DNA of 64,000 nucleotides from Membranipora membranacea. Lineage: Eukaryota; Bryozoa; Gymnolaemata; Cheilostomatida; Membraniporidae. This document shows, in pieces, positions 34,601 through 46,825 of this stretch. The DNA is taken from the NCBI GenBank assembly GCA_914767715.1, contig OU612075.1:18104001-18168000 (forward strand), given 5' to 3'. The stretch's first letter is position 1. Every line of letters begins with the position of its first letter. The translations under genes were made by a program, and so were the position numbers. The notes under the pieces are model-generated. The model searched no databases and was not told the DNA's origin. It saw nothing but the letters and a program-made list of their open reading frames with translations.

Positions 34601-37600
34601 ATGATTGCTCCATAGTTTAAAATGATGGGTTGCTAAGTCTGCATGAAAAGGAATGCTATTCTTATTATGATCTACCGGTTGAAAAGTCAAGACTTGTCAC
34701 TATAAAAAGTCACAATGATGATTACTTGGGATTGCAAGCAACTCTGCTCTGGAGGTTTGCTCTGGAGGTCTGCTCTGGAGGTCTTTAATCAGACATAATA
34801 TTTGACATCATTGTATGTTTCTTCAGGTGGCGAACAAGGAGTATTATAATCTAGAGATGAGATATACTCAGCGATGTACGGAGTCCGAGAGTAGAATCAG
34901 AGAATATCAGAATAAACTAGAATCTTATGAGAACATTGAGAAAGAGCTGGATGAAGTCATCATGCAGGCAGCTGAAAGTAAGATTTATCAATCAAATAGT
35001 TTATGAGCAATGTCTTAACGTTAAAGTGACAGTCCTACGAGGCCTTGTTTGGTATGGTTTTAAAGATCTCAGGCTGAAAAGTCATTAGGGCATACGAAAA
35101 AAAAACAGAAAGAAAGAAACTGATTGCTATTTTCAACATTTTTCATTTTTTTATTATTTTTATTTGCCCTGTGAACTCACAATATTTTATTTTCTGGGGT
35201 GATATATCCCCTTTTCTAATAGGACTGTCACTTTAACCACTAAATTAACTACCTTGATATCACCATAAATCATCACCTTGAACTCTGCATATACAACCTT
35301 GATCTCCTCAAGTCCACAGATAAGAGGATTGTAACTTTTGTCTCATGTGATGTCGGGGTTCTGATGTGAGTGCCATTGTTTTTTTACATCATGAAATTTA
35401 ATTTTCAGTTGATAGTGATGAGCAGGCTGAGAAGGCTGCATTCTCGTACGGGTACGGAGCCACACTTCCTGCCTCCTCACAGAGGAGAATGAAGCAGTCT
35501 GTACACCTGGCCCGCCGATGTCTGCAGCTCGAGCGTCAGATGGTCGGAGACAAGAGAAGACTGTCTGAGCTGGAAGGCACCATAGATAATCTCAAACAAG
35601 AGGTATGTCACAATGTCATTGTAAAAAAACATTTATCCAGAGCTTTTCTAATGAACAATGCTCATAGCCAAATTGAGTATTTTTTTGTGTAACCGACCTC
35701 AAATTTAACACCGGCTGTAGACCCCAATAATTTTTTGCTGAATTCCATTCGAACTTGACATTCAAAGATTTATGCATTAAGAAAAATAGCTGATTGACAT
35801 CCTTCCACCTCAAATTTCAATACAAATAGTATATTTATTGAATTTGCCAATAAACTCCATCTCTGAACAAAGCATGAAATAGCATTATTTTTGTGTACAT
35901 TCAACTTTGAATCGTTTAAGTAGATAGATAAAATTTTGTCTTGTCCTAGCTATAATTTTTTGGCATTGTTGTTTAAATTTAGATGGACTTTTTGACATAC
36001 CCTGAAAATCTTCATTTCTAAAGTTAAGACCTAACTCCTCTTTTGTTGTAGCTTGAAGCAGCCAATGAGAAGCTAGAGACAGCAGAGCAGCCATACAGCT
36101 ATATTCTGAACAAAACTCAAGAGTTAGACAAATATAACAAGGAGCTGAAGAAAGCTAACCACACACTAGAAATCGATCTCAAGTGAGTATTGGTGGTGAC
36201 CCTAATGTTCTGACACGAAGAGTTAGAGTGCCTTCAAATGAACTCCTTGGTTGAATAGAGTTGGATCAAGATACATAGGAGGAGGAAATTGGCTGATGAT
36301 TACTAGAGATCCAATAAAGTAGCCCTTGAGTCAAATCATTTAGTTGAGTCTTATCTGTGACCTGACTTGAATAAGTGACTTGACCATTGGTAACGACTTT
36401 GGTACGGCCTTATTGTTATTTTTGTATCCCCATCTCAATTTATTCTTACCCGATTCATTATAAATAGACAAATTCCTTTATGCAAACTCAAGAGCTGCAT
36501 GTATACATCTAAGTATACTTCGATTACACCTTTTAATTTCACAACAATCATGCTAGGCTGCAATGAGAAAACTATCCATATATTTCACAGAACAATGAAG
36601 AAGAAATATAGTTCAGCTGCGGCTGACATACAAAGGATGTCAAATGACCTTGAGGCATCAACAAGACACGCTGATGTGAGTAGTATTCAGACTTGTGTGG
36701 TTGACTAAATCAGATAGCAGTCTTTTGACAAAATTAGCCACTGCTGATATTTAGGAGAAATTAGGAGTTGAAATTTTGAATTTATCACTACATTAACTTA
36801 CTATTGAAATAGAGGACTTTTTACCCGGTTATATATCCATGTCCTAATTCTTGTTCCTGAAGGATCCAGAGCATGAATAAGGCAATCAGTGAAGAATGGT
36901 ATGCTGAACTGCTTGTTGCTAACATTGATCTGAAGGGATAATCTGCTATCGTGATCCTCGCGCCATCAGACTGTATATTTATTTATTTCAGGAGATCACA
37001 TTTATGAAGCAACAGCTCAACAATGTACTGTCTAAGTCAAGTCTAACAGTAAGTTCAATCATTATTGATAACGTATTGTGATGATATAAATCTTCCCATA
37101 GTTACATTTTGAGCGCAAAAATTGAGAAGGGAGAACCTGATTACAACGATGTTTGCCTACCATGTTATGGCCAAATGTAGTGTCAGGGCCACTGAAGTAT
37201 ATTTATTCCATATCAGTGGTTAGAGCCACCAGCTCCTATCTTTCTTTAAAAAAATTTAATAAAAGAGTAGAATTCCTATTTGAATTTTTGCATAATTTAG
37301 TATTCTTTGTTGTTACAGAGACAGACTGTTCTGCTCAATGAGATGTCAGATAAAGAGAGGGTACAGAGAGCAAAGAGACTCATAGAGTCAGGTACTGAGG
37401 CTAACCTGTATGAGGCTGAGAACCTACTCAAGCCTGTGCTCTCCATTCCCCATAACCCTGCCTCAAATGTCCTAAACAAACAGATGACACTTTTTGAGGC
37501 AGTCAGCTACCTAGACTCAGTGCTTATTGGTATGTCAGAACTGAGTCTTACCTTACAAGTCAGCAAAATGGATTACTTTACATAAGATAAGATAAGATAG

Positions 37601-38867
37601 CAATTTATTGGTAAATCCGCCAAAGACAGTTTACAATTGTTTAAAAAGGCTCTGCGATTGTAATGGCATATCATTTAAAACTACATAAAAATCTTTCGCT
37701 CTTAATTTTTGGTATCCTGTATGATTTCCTGCAAAAAGAGTAGCACTGGTTAAGAATATGGGTATCAAAATTTCTAAAATTGTTAGCAGTATTTTCAATC
37801 CTACTACACACTAAGGAGTCAGCATCAAAAAAGTGAGAATTCTTAAAAAACAGATGGAGCAGTTTTTCTCTATTACCCTGAGTGGCTGAAAAATACCATA
37901 ACTCAATGTTATACATAAAAATGGGTAATAATATTTAGTCTTTTCTTTCTTTGTAACAAAGAATGGACAGCGCTGTTGAAGCCATTTACATTTTCTGTTC
38001 TGTTACAACATTATGATATGATGACATCTACACCCTATGCTACCAGTATTGCCTACCTGACCTCAAGCGCATAAATGTTCCAAATCCTGATTGACAGCAA
38101 GCATGATGTTGGCTGTTTTGTTTGAACTTTGCACAGAAGACATGATTTCCTGATCATGTGTTTTATGTATATAATATTTTACCAAACTGATCATAATAAT
38201 GATATGTCCTTACCATTTTCAAGCAATGACCTCTCCCTCTAGACTTGGATCTGCTATGAACGTTGGTAGGGGTGGTGAGATGAGGGCTGTCAGTAAACAT
38301 CGTTCTAATCCTATTAGAGCTGTAAGATCTCAGGATATGGCAGGGATGTATCAACCCGATCATCAGCCAGCAGCCATCAGCGTGGTGAGATATAACCTAC
38401 TAGTTATTGTAAAATATGATGTTCTTATAATCGTATAATCGTGTAATTAGAGACTTTATCCATCTATTCAGATGATAGTGTAATGACTATCCACATCAAA
38501 ATATAATCAAGATCTGCTTTGGTCTATGAAACTATGTCAATCATGATCTGTAGCAGGGTGAACACACCAAATGCTCAGGAACAACTGATTTTAGAATTGT
38601 TTGTGTCTAGAAAAGATGACACATGAAACGAGAGAGCGTTGTAATTATCATCAATATGATGTTACTTGCTATTTACGCTAAGTGATGAACTTGCCCGCCA
38701 TCAAACTTATACTATTGTGAGAGTATTCTATATGCCTTATGGTTGCAACAACTCCATAATATGTTCCATATGTATAACTATGTGCTTCCACTAATGAACT
38801 TTGATTCTGTTTATAGAATCGGAAGCCAACTCACAGAGTAAGAAAATCGTCAGTCAAGAGGGCATGA
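28665..38867 (+). CDS. PIBF1: Progesterone-induced blocking factor 1 (CEP90)
   Basis: Sixteen exons give 850 residues (human 757): 28665-29027, 29349-29561, 29792-29911, 30232-30365, 30575-30683, 31605-31786, 32139-32363, 33487-33652, 34827-34977, 35409-35602, 36052-36182, 36591-36675, 36992-37048, 37319-37529, 38224-38384 and 38817-38867. Nearly all is coiled coil. Family landmarks include KIEDLEEKLNEYKHQKRL, QDKDYLTRQ with KRAREELFEKYVSSRDQYK, QEETSKNLKDCQVENEK, EKELDEVIMQAAE and SYGYGATLPASSQRRMKQSVHLARR. The protein is a centriolar-satellite and centrosome component needed for ciliogenesis and spindle integrity in vertebrates. The C-terminal exons (ERVQRAKRLIESG onward and a basic tail) diverge from vertebrates. 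I chose the Met at 28665 (MDDEGD); an in-frame Met at 28614 would add 17 residues. The exon 2 donor (GTTGAT) is weak, but the join matches the family. Confidence 0.93.
32375..33330 (-). mobile_element. 5'-truncated LINE in PIBF1 intron 7
   Basis: The minus strand has a 219-residue open frame containing LLNPTKTHEMIF and LYLGVHIDFNLRFSKQ, then the thumb region, typical of a non-LTR reverse transcriptase. The catalytic YADD region is absent. The 3' end runs into an (AATC)n tail near 32378-32392, as in many LINE families. It is antisense to PIBF1. Confidence 0.8.
37583..37925 (-). mobile_element. LINE 3'-end fragment in PIBF1 intron 14
   Basis: An 81-residue open frame on the minus strand resembles the C-terminal end of LINE ORF2 (RIENTANNFRNF, YRIPKIKSERFLCSF). 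It is followed by AATAAA and a (CTTAT)n tail at 37583-37600. It is antisense to PIBF1. Confidence 0.65.
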
Positions 38868-38896
38868 TAATTTGCAGGACTGAAGGTCATACGGGC

Positions 38897-38902
38897 AATA
38901 AA
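38897..38902 (+). terminator. Candidate PIBF1 poly(A) signal
   Basis: AATAAA lies 30 bases past the PIBF1 stop, and the GPCR gene converges from the right 650 bases away. The short distance would make the 3' UTR very small. Confidence 0.35.
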
Positions 38903-39516
38903 TGGTCTTCCACAATCTACTCTTTGACTTTCTTTCGTGGTGTTAATGAGTAAAAACAATATGAAATTTGTTTAGAACTAGCCAATTTTATCCGTCCATT
39001 ATTAGGGAAAACTATCTCCATTATTAGGGAAAACTAACTTCAACGTTGTGACAGCTTGCTTGCTTACTTTCTTAGAATGAATTATCAATATGTACGCTGA
39101 CATCCTTCTACTGTGATTTTGACTTTGAGCGTATGACTACCTATACATTATGTATGTGTTCATTTTAATGTTGATGCAAATTTCTTTTTTCACTTTTCAG
39201 GCATTGTATTTAATTGCTCTTATTGGCAAACATACTAAACAGATTGGATCTGAAAATAGATGTGTAGGATGTTAAACTAACATATTTCAGTGTTGTGATT
39301 GCTCATTAAAACACCTACCGAGTTTATAGATATGAGTCTCTGAGCACTAAGTGCTGCTGCGAATATATGTGGGTCAAGTTAGAATATTGATGATAGAATT
39401 AAATGATGATAATTCAGGTTGCATGATCCTCAGGTGGTGACTGTGGCAGTATCACCCCACAACAGATAATGTTCAACAGTGGACATATTGTGGTAGACGT
39501 AGGTTTTTTGGTTCTG

Positions 39517-42302
39517 CTAACTTTTCACATAAGAGTTTTGTTTGCTATGTGATTTTTTGAGTAGTTGTGACGTAGTTATCCAGTATATGAGCAGCCTCCA
39601 GAATGGTGCACTGGCTCCGGACCAGAAGGCCAGCAATCTGTATATAGAGGGAAGCTGAGTACCTCCCGCTCCTGATACTCCCAAACCCCACAAGAGCAGA
39701 GTCACTGTAATATAAAACACCAATATTTATGACTAAGTATATACCTGACTTGGACAACTCCTGATAGTTCATAAGGGTCAATCACTGATAACATCTAATA
39801 GTATAATAGTGACAGATTGCTAGAACTGTAGGCAATAGCAAAAACCACTGTGTGGAAGAAAAACAAGTTCGGCATATCCTGTCATCATTGGATTGAAATA
39901 TAATCAGAGAAGGTCCATCTAAAAATTCTTGATTCATAGGTTATTGATTGCTATAAATAGGGAGAATACTCCCCGTCGCCCTCCCTGCACTTATACAACA
40001 GCAGCGTTTGTCTCTCTTGTCAGGTGTTGATAACAACTTGGGTAGAACAAAGCACTTATTGCTACCTGGAAAGTAATGATTCTATATATATATATATATA
40101 TATATATACCGAGTTATAAACCCATGACACACAATGGGTATTTTATGACTAATTCATACCTATTCCAGCAGCTGTGTTGGCCTTATACATGATCAGCCTC
40201 TCTTTTGAGGTAGTTGCGCTGTCATCAGGCTGATGAATCAGTCCCCTAAATCCTGTCGCCATGAATATAAAAACTGGAGGAGGCATCAGTATCATAACAA
40301 CAGATACACTGTAGGCTGCTATCCGCCGATAATTCAATAAACAGAATACTAGTTCGGTTGAGCATAGCACCACCTGAAAAAGATATATAGCCATCTTATT
40401 ACAGAATACCGATATAGAGCGGTATGTACGAAAATCTGTTTGGTTTGGTTTTTTGAATGCTCGTAGTTCGTGTGTTTGTTGTTCGGTTTTTCGTACCTAC
40501 CGGATATAGAGTGGCTGTATGTTGTAGAATAGTATAATTACTCTGCTGTAAGTAAAGCCCGGTTGCTCTAGCCCTGTCATGTGGATCTAATGGCTATGTC
40601 ATAGAGCTACACATATAAATATATATATAGGGCTTTATATCCTGGAATAGGGGAAAGTTCATTGCTATTGATGACTACTGGTACTTCACCAAACTTTCAA
40701 GGTATATCTTTGTTTCTGTGTAGGAGACTGTACAATCATCAAAAAAATGTCCTCTCTCTTGTATAGAGTTGTTCTTAGATTGACTGATTTCTCACCTTTT
40801 TCGGCCCGATGAGTAAAAGTGGGAGAGTATAACATAGTCCTAGAACCCAAATGAACACAATCCAGCAGGCTGATTTTCTCGGGCCAAACTGCTGATAGTA
40901 GTGACTTGGTTCTGTGACTGCTATATAGTGATCTATATTAGCAAATGCTAGTGAATATATTCCTGTCAGCTAAAATAAATCTCAAGGTACATTTTTTCTT
41001 CAATTTTCAGTATATGTATGAACTACAGGATGAAAACATAACTACTATTTTCGCTTCATATATTTTTCAAACGGTGAGTCTCTGTCTTGTGAAGACATTT
41101 TGATATGATATATCAATCAATCCTCCAAACACATAACGTTATGGTTTCTTTTCCTCATTTTTTTTTCCCCAACTTTTGCCGTTACTTATTTGGCACGTTA
41201 TTAAAAATATCCTTCCAGGATGATATTGACTGCCAAATAAAAAGTGCATATATATGATTTAATTAAACAACATACTCAACCATTGTTTAATTTATATATA
41301 AAGACATCATTACAGTATTTACAGTTTCCGTAAAGATTTGGAAATTAAATATAGCCAGACATACCCAGAGATAAACACTGGCTGTAACCTGGTAAAGGCA
41401 GATATATGGTGGTAGGGCCCATTCTTGTTTTGCTGCAGTGAATATACTTAGAGGAAACACAACTGCTGCCTGTTAAAACAAAATGTATCAACAAAGAAAT
41501 TTTAACATCAAGGGCAAATAAGGCTCACAAATGACACAAAATTTTTTATGCTCATCTTATTATGATTACAACTTTAAATGACCCCGGATATACAAAAGGA
41601 TGATTAGCTTGTTGTGAAGGGACAAGCAAATGACCTAAGAAAGGATACCTGTGAGTTAACACCCCCCCCCCCCCCAATTCCCAGTTCTTGGAAGTTTTCA
41701 GACAAGAGTTAAATATAAAACTCGCTACCAAGTTCCACATTGGGCAGGTCCTATTACAAATCAAAGATTTCAGTTTCAGCTCATTGTCTTTGACCTCTAG
41801 TGAAAGGTGGAGTTAGTCTAATGAGTTGTATGTCCTTCTAACTCCATGGTCTCACAGAGACACTGACAATTTCAGGCAAATAAAATACCATGATTATCGA
41901 TGTCCCTCATTTGTAAGTTTGATTTCAGATATCTCAAGAATAATGGCAATTGTACTCATCGAATGGTAATTTTCTAGAGAATATTATTTATTACTATTTC
42001 ATTAAATTCTTAGGCGCCTCACCTGTAAAACATCCGACAGAGCCAGCGAGTAGAGGAACGTTCTGTTAGACTGGAAGGATTCAGTTTTACTTATTAAAAA
42101 TACCTCTATTACTCCTGAGATGAAGACTAACAGTGTGACGGCACTGCTTACAATCCGATGTGACAAACCAAGTGTGTCAGTCTCATCCTCAAGAAACTCC
42201 ATCAGATGTGGGTAAGACACCACCCTACCATCAATCAGTGTGTTATTATTAGTCCAGTCATATCTCCATGTGGTATTAGCTATTGCCATTCCTGACGCCA
42301 GC
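39517..42302 (-). CDS. Class A (rhodopsin-like) G protein-coupled receptor, copy A
   Basis: Five coding exons give 315 residues: 42023-42289 (exon start 42302), 41365-41469, 40796-40969, 40160-40373 and 39517-39704. The N-terminus has N-glycosylation sites (NTT, NNT). TM1-2 run VTLLVFISGVIEVFLIS and LYSLALSDVL, TM3 follows the conserved Cys in PPYICLYQVTASVYLW, and the DRY motif is DHY in ANIDHYIAVTEPSHY. TM4 is WIVFIWVLGLCYTLPLLL, TM5 includes ILMPPPVFIFMATGF, TM6 LLLWGLGVSG, and TM7 lacks NPxxY, having SAPFWRLLIYW. The ligand is unknown. The DHY and the missing NPxxY make coupling behaviour hard to predict. The acceptor at 42303-42304 implies an upstream exon; the frame stays open across it (LASGM), so the N-terminus may be longer. 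A truncated near-identical copy lies at the right edge. Confidence 0.85.
40083..40108. repeat. (TA)n microsatellite
   Basis: Thirteen TA units lie in the last intron of the GPCR gene. Confidence 0.9.
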
Positions 42303-45300
42303 CTGTAGAAAACAAATATTCCTTTTGCTTCCTCAGTTCAAGTGTAAGATGACGTTTGGTTGTGATCGGCATAGATAGTGTGTCACAGTTTTCAACTTCA
42401 AAAAATATGCCGCTGGACATTCTGCATCAAGGCTAAAAATATTGCCTGCCTGAGAGAGAGTCTTATCACATTGAAACACACAAATAAAGCCAATCTAACT
42501 TCTGACATCAATAAAAGAGTATTGATCAATCAAAACTTAATCTGAAGATGTTCATTTTGCACTGTCACTGTCAGAAGGTAACTACACCAACAACTGTACC
42601 AATTTCCGACTAATCTAGTATTTACAGATTAATCCAAAGGGTCATTGGCACATGTACTAATTGGTACATGTTGATGACATCAGTGCTCATAATGAAGAAT
42701 ATTATAGCTGTGGGTCTAACCTATGATATAGCTTCTCAGACGAGGAATGCACCGAATGATACCTCAGTGGTTTTGGAAGCATTTAGAGAGAGTTATTAAG
42801 ACGAAAATGAAGCTTGTAAGAGAGATCATTCAATAAATAGCGTAACAAAATAAAAAAATTATTCATGTTGAAGAAATCTCTGAATTGTGATAAAAGAGCA
42901 TTAACTCAAAGCAATCTCGTGCCATTGAGACAAAGTAAAGTAAAGTAGCACATTGCCTCATGTGATGTTTCTCTCACACCAGCGAAAACCAAAATTGTAG
43001 ATAGATGTAAAGGATCGAAGAAAAAAAGTAAGTAAGTATTTAAGTATTTAGGTAACTCACCAAAATTTCTTCACGTTGACTGGTTTTCTTGTAGTTGGAG
43101 AATGAGTTGAGCTAGTGACTTATCTACACAATAATTCCCGATGCCTCCATACACTGATAGGTTATGGCAGAATAATGATGTTTAAATTAGTATCTGCGCA
43201 TCATTTTCTCTCGTAGCCATGTTGCCAATATGTCACAAGCTCAATTATCCTGTTATACAAAACACATCACCATTAAAATCTGAAAAAAATACTACAAGCT
43301 GGAGCTCCAAATAAATTATAACTGCTCGTTGAGTAACTAAATGTCAATGATCGCCTGTCAATCTGCCAAAGAATGATGTCAATTAAAATATACCTGTTGG
43401 AGTTGCCAGCATGCCTTTTAGGTGACATATGTAAGTTATCAATGATTGATATATGTTGGCAGATGATAGGGACATTATTTTTGTAGGCGTTTTCCCCGCC
43501 TACCTTCAGAGGGAATCAGACGTGCATCGCGTGGGGGCAGAAAATCTCAGATCTTGTCAAATGATGAAATTATCACCCTGTCTAGACAAAAACCGGATGA
43601 GACCAATTATTATATTTAGAATGATGCACTTTTTTCGATGATGAAGATAATAAACTAATACTTACCAAACAGTCTAACGGGTCTATTTTCCTCTTAACAT
43701 TAAAACAATGTGGCAAGTATCTGCTTAGCAATCACACCGATGAACTGTCCACATTTCCTAGTATTCGAAGGCAGCTGTTTAGGGAATCAATTATGAATGC
43801 TTGGCTTGTAATCCATTATTGGTTACACCCTTCCCAGGAGCAAGATCAATATCCTCAAAGCTTCTCTCACTACCAATCTTGCGTCATCACACTCCAAAAG
43901 ACCACTCTGAGTACGGATAAATATGGCTGGTTATGTTTTTCTTTCGAAATGAGAGCAATGTGATTGTTTTCAACCAATAATAGGGTCTTATTTATGACTG
44001 CTAAATTAAATTACATATTATTATTTTGAGGTGTTGATTTGATATAACCAAGTAGAGGAAAGTGCTTCATAGGCAATTGGATTAGGCTCCTCACAGACCA
44101 CAAAAACAATCTCTACTAGACCAAACAGTATCTAGCGTTGGAACATCATCTTACATATGGTACATATGGTTAGCGCTGCGACCCAAGGGATTTGTTGAGG
44201 AACCTCTCAAAAATATTGCTTTGATTATGTTTTAGCTCTCAACAAACTGAAATAGAAGATAGAGATAAGAAAGTCAATCTTTAATACTGGCAAGTCATCT
44301 TCCCTGCTAACAATTGAGGATAAATTTCATCGGATAAATAAATCATATGTCATTTATTCCTCTTTAGCTCAGGTTTAAACCCTTTTTTCTTGCAATAATA
44401 TTATTTCCTTTCTGATTTTCAGTTAATACTGAATGCATTATAATGTATTGCAATTAATTTTAAACAACTCGTTGTAATACTAGCAATTATCTGGATGTTA
44501 CTGGGTGTCCATATGATACTGAAAGGGTACTTTACTCTACTACAATAATAGTCAACTTCCATAGTAGCCAATATAGTTTAGGTGCTCGAGCTCTGCCAGG
44601 TTGCTGGTAGTAGCATTTCATTGTCAACCACATCCCCAATTATGACTAACACTGTATCTGAGATTGTCATTGCGGGTCCGATGGGTTGCAGTCGCGGTGT
44701 AACACAGCCTTTTCAAGTTTGAAGATCCTCTATCTGCTGAAGCACTGCATTGTCATGTAAGGAGTATTAAGTTTTTACCTTGATATAATTCTGATTGGCC
44801 CTTTGAACTGAGCAACTTCTTATTTCCATTTTGTATCCAATATGTATAATATAAAAGTATCATGTTATGTTATGTTATTGTCAGCTGCACTACTCATCTC
44901 GAACCCCTCCCCTCCTCATTCACATTCTTGGTAATAATAACTAGAACTGCAAAATGCAGAGGGACCCCAACATCAATCATGGATGGGTGGCATTAGGGGT
45001 GGGAGAAATGCGAGAGACAGGGGAAGGTAATTTTGCAATATCAATAATTTTAAAGAAAACAACTGTGGCCGACCCCCTAAGATCCTACACGGGGAGGGGC
45101 GCAGAAGGCAGGATTTTAACCCTGCCAAAAACCCGTCTGTATGAGCGGAAATTTTTGCACAAACAGTGTGTCAGATAAGCCTTATCACGAGGTCACGTGA
45201 CAAGGCTTATATAAACATTATTATGTCATTTATAATACTTGTAAAACAGTTTCAAAAACCAATTTTCCTGTAGATTGTATTTTTATTCATCCTCAAATAT

Positions 45301-45370
45301 TATCCTTTCATCTTTGCCTGCAAATAGAGGCATTTTATTTTTTTCGTGTATTATTTTAATCAATAAAGAG
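42303..45370. other. GPCR upstream region, no further gene seen
   Basis: It should hold the 5' exon or exons and promoter of the GPCR gene, but I cannot place them. The open frame at 43453-43641 does not look like a protein. The hairpin near 45176-45209 (CCTTATCACG with CGTGACAAGG) resembles the one at 14258. Confidence 0.45.
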
Positions 45371-45700
45371 TTAATACATACATGTTCCAGGTAAATCAAA
45401 AGTAAGGAGAGTTTTAGCTGATTTATGTTTAAGTGTAAATTTGTATGGTAAGTTTAAAAGGGCTGATTTTCTAAAATTTGTTCTGAATGAGGGTTTAATA
45501 ATAGTGCAGTTGCATCTCAGACAACGTTTATGTTTTTGCACTAGATTAAGTATATGCTTAGAAGCTCTGTTTTTTGCAACTTTTTTATGTGTAAAATTAT
45601 GAAATAAATAGTGTCGCCAACTTAGTAGTGTAGGTAAATTTAAAAGAGATCTTAATCTATTACAACATGCCTGACGGTAAGACAGGGTAACACAAGTTTG
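45371..45700 (-). mobile_element. LINE ORF2 C-terminal remnant
   Basis: The minus-strand open frame reads RSLLNLPTLLSWRHYLFHN and later KRCLRCNCTIIKPSFRTNF, the pattern seen at the extreme C-terminus of many LINE reverse transcriptases. Nothing of the catalytic core remains. Only the part below about 45700 is called; the frame extends into an inverted repeat. Confidence 0.5.
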
Positions 45701-45800
45701 TTCCCTCTGTGGCGATGGCATGCTATGCAAAATGCGAGTACCGAGGCGATGGATACTCAAGTTCTGCAATAGCACACCACAACAGAGGGAACAAACTTGT
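45692..45800. repeat. Perfect 19-bp inverted repeat
   Basis: ACAAGTTTGTTCCCTCTGT at 45692-45710 is matched exactly by its reverse complement at 45782-45800, separated by 71 bases. It may be the end of a small transposon or a fold-back insertion beside the LINE remnant. Confidence 0.8.
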
Positions 45801-46825
45801 TTTAGAGACGGAGGGAGTCTTGCTACTCTGAACAAGATTATGAAACAAGTCAGAATGCGGTGTGATTCACTCCTTGACCAGTCAGAAACCTACTGTGTAC
45901 ACCATGATGCCAATCCTATCCTCAACTAGCAATATGCTCAAATTACAAATCTAGTTGCCAATGTTTCTTTTTGTTTATTTTTTCACTGATCAAGCATTGC
46001 ATATAATACCATCAAGTAGTCAGACCTCTGTTTACATTAGAGAGAAAAAACATTGTTTCACAGTAAAACTTATTGAAACAGGATAATAATTAGTACTATA
46101 GCAATGAACTAGTGATCTGGCAATAAAAAAATATCATAATTAGGCTTTTCGTAAGTAGTGTGTTACGATGCTACAGTCAGGATAACGCTTTATGGTGGAG
46201 ATAGTCATTATAAGTCATTTTGAAAATGATATAGATGCCAATAAAGTAATAATAAAAAATAAGGAATGGTAGGCAGCAAAGCATATAGTGGATGACTTTT
46301 GTCTAGCTGTATTTTTGCAGTGTATTTTATAGATCAGCCAAATTGTGTTGGCTCAGATTAGCTGCTAAGCCATATATACATATAAGGAAACTTAATAAGA
46401 TCATGCAAAGCAATACAAATAAATACATAAGCCATGACAAAAGCACAGCAGAGTGATTAGGTCAAAAACTGGGAGATGGGATTTAGTGGTGCAGACCTCC
46501 AGCATTGTTAAATCATTATTTCTCTTAGCCTCTAATGGTAGCCTATTCATTCTCTTTTAGATTCTAATTGACTGGCCATTAGAACATAAAATTATATAAA
46601 GTATCATGATCGAGCCTTCAAAATTTTGATCTTTGTGAAATTCATTGTCATAGGAAAGGCATACCTGCTGCAGTAAAAACTGGTTTTCTCTCAAAATTTC
46701 GTAACTAGGATCATAAAAAAAATTCTGAGACAACGAAGATATAAAAAGGGGGGGAGTAACCATGAGTAATGTCATTATGGGAAAATTCAAATTCAAAATA
46801 TGCGTTACAGTTAAAGTATTTAAAG

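Noticed and set aside
43453-45178. Short open frames upstream of the GPCR
   Set aside because: No splice partners, signal peptide or recognisable domain.
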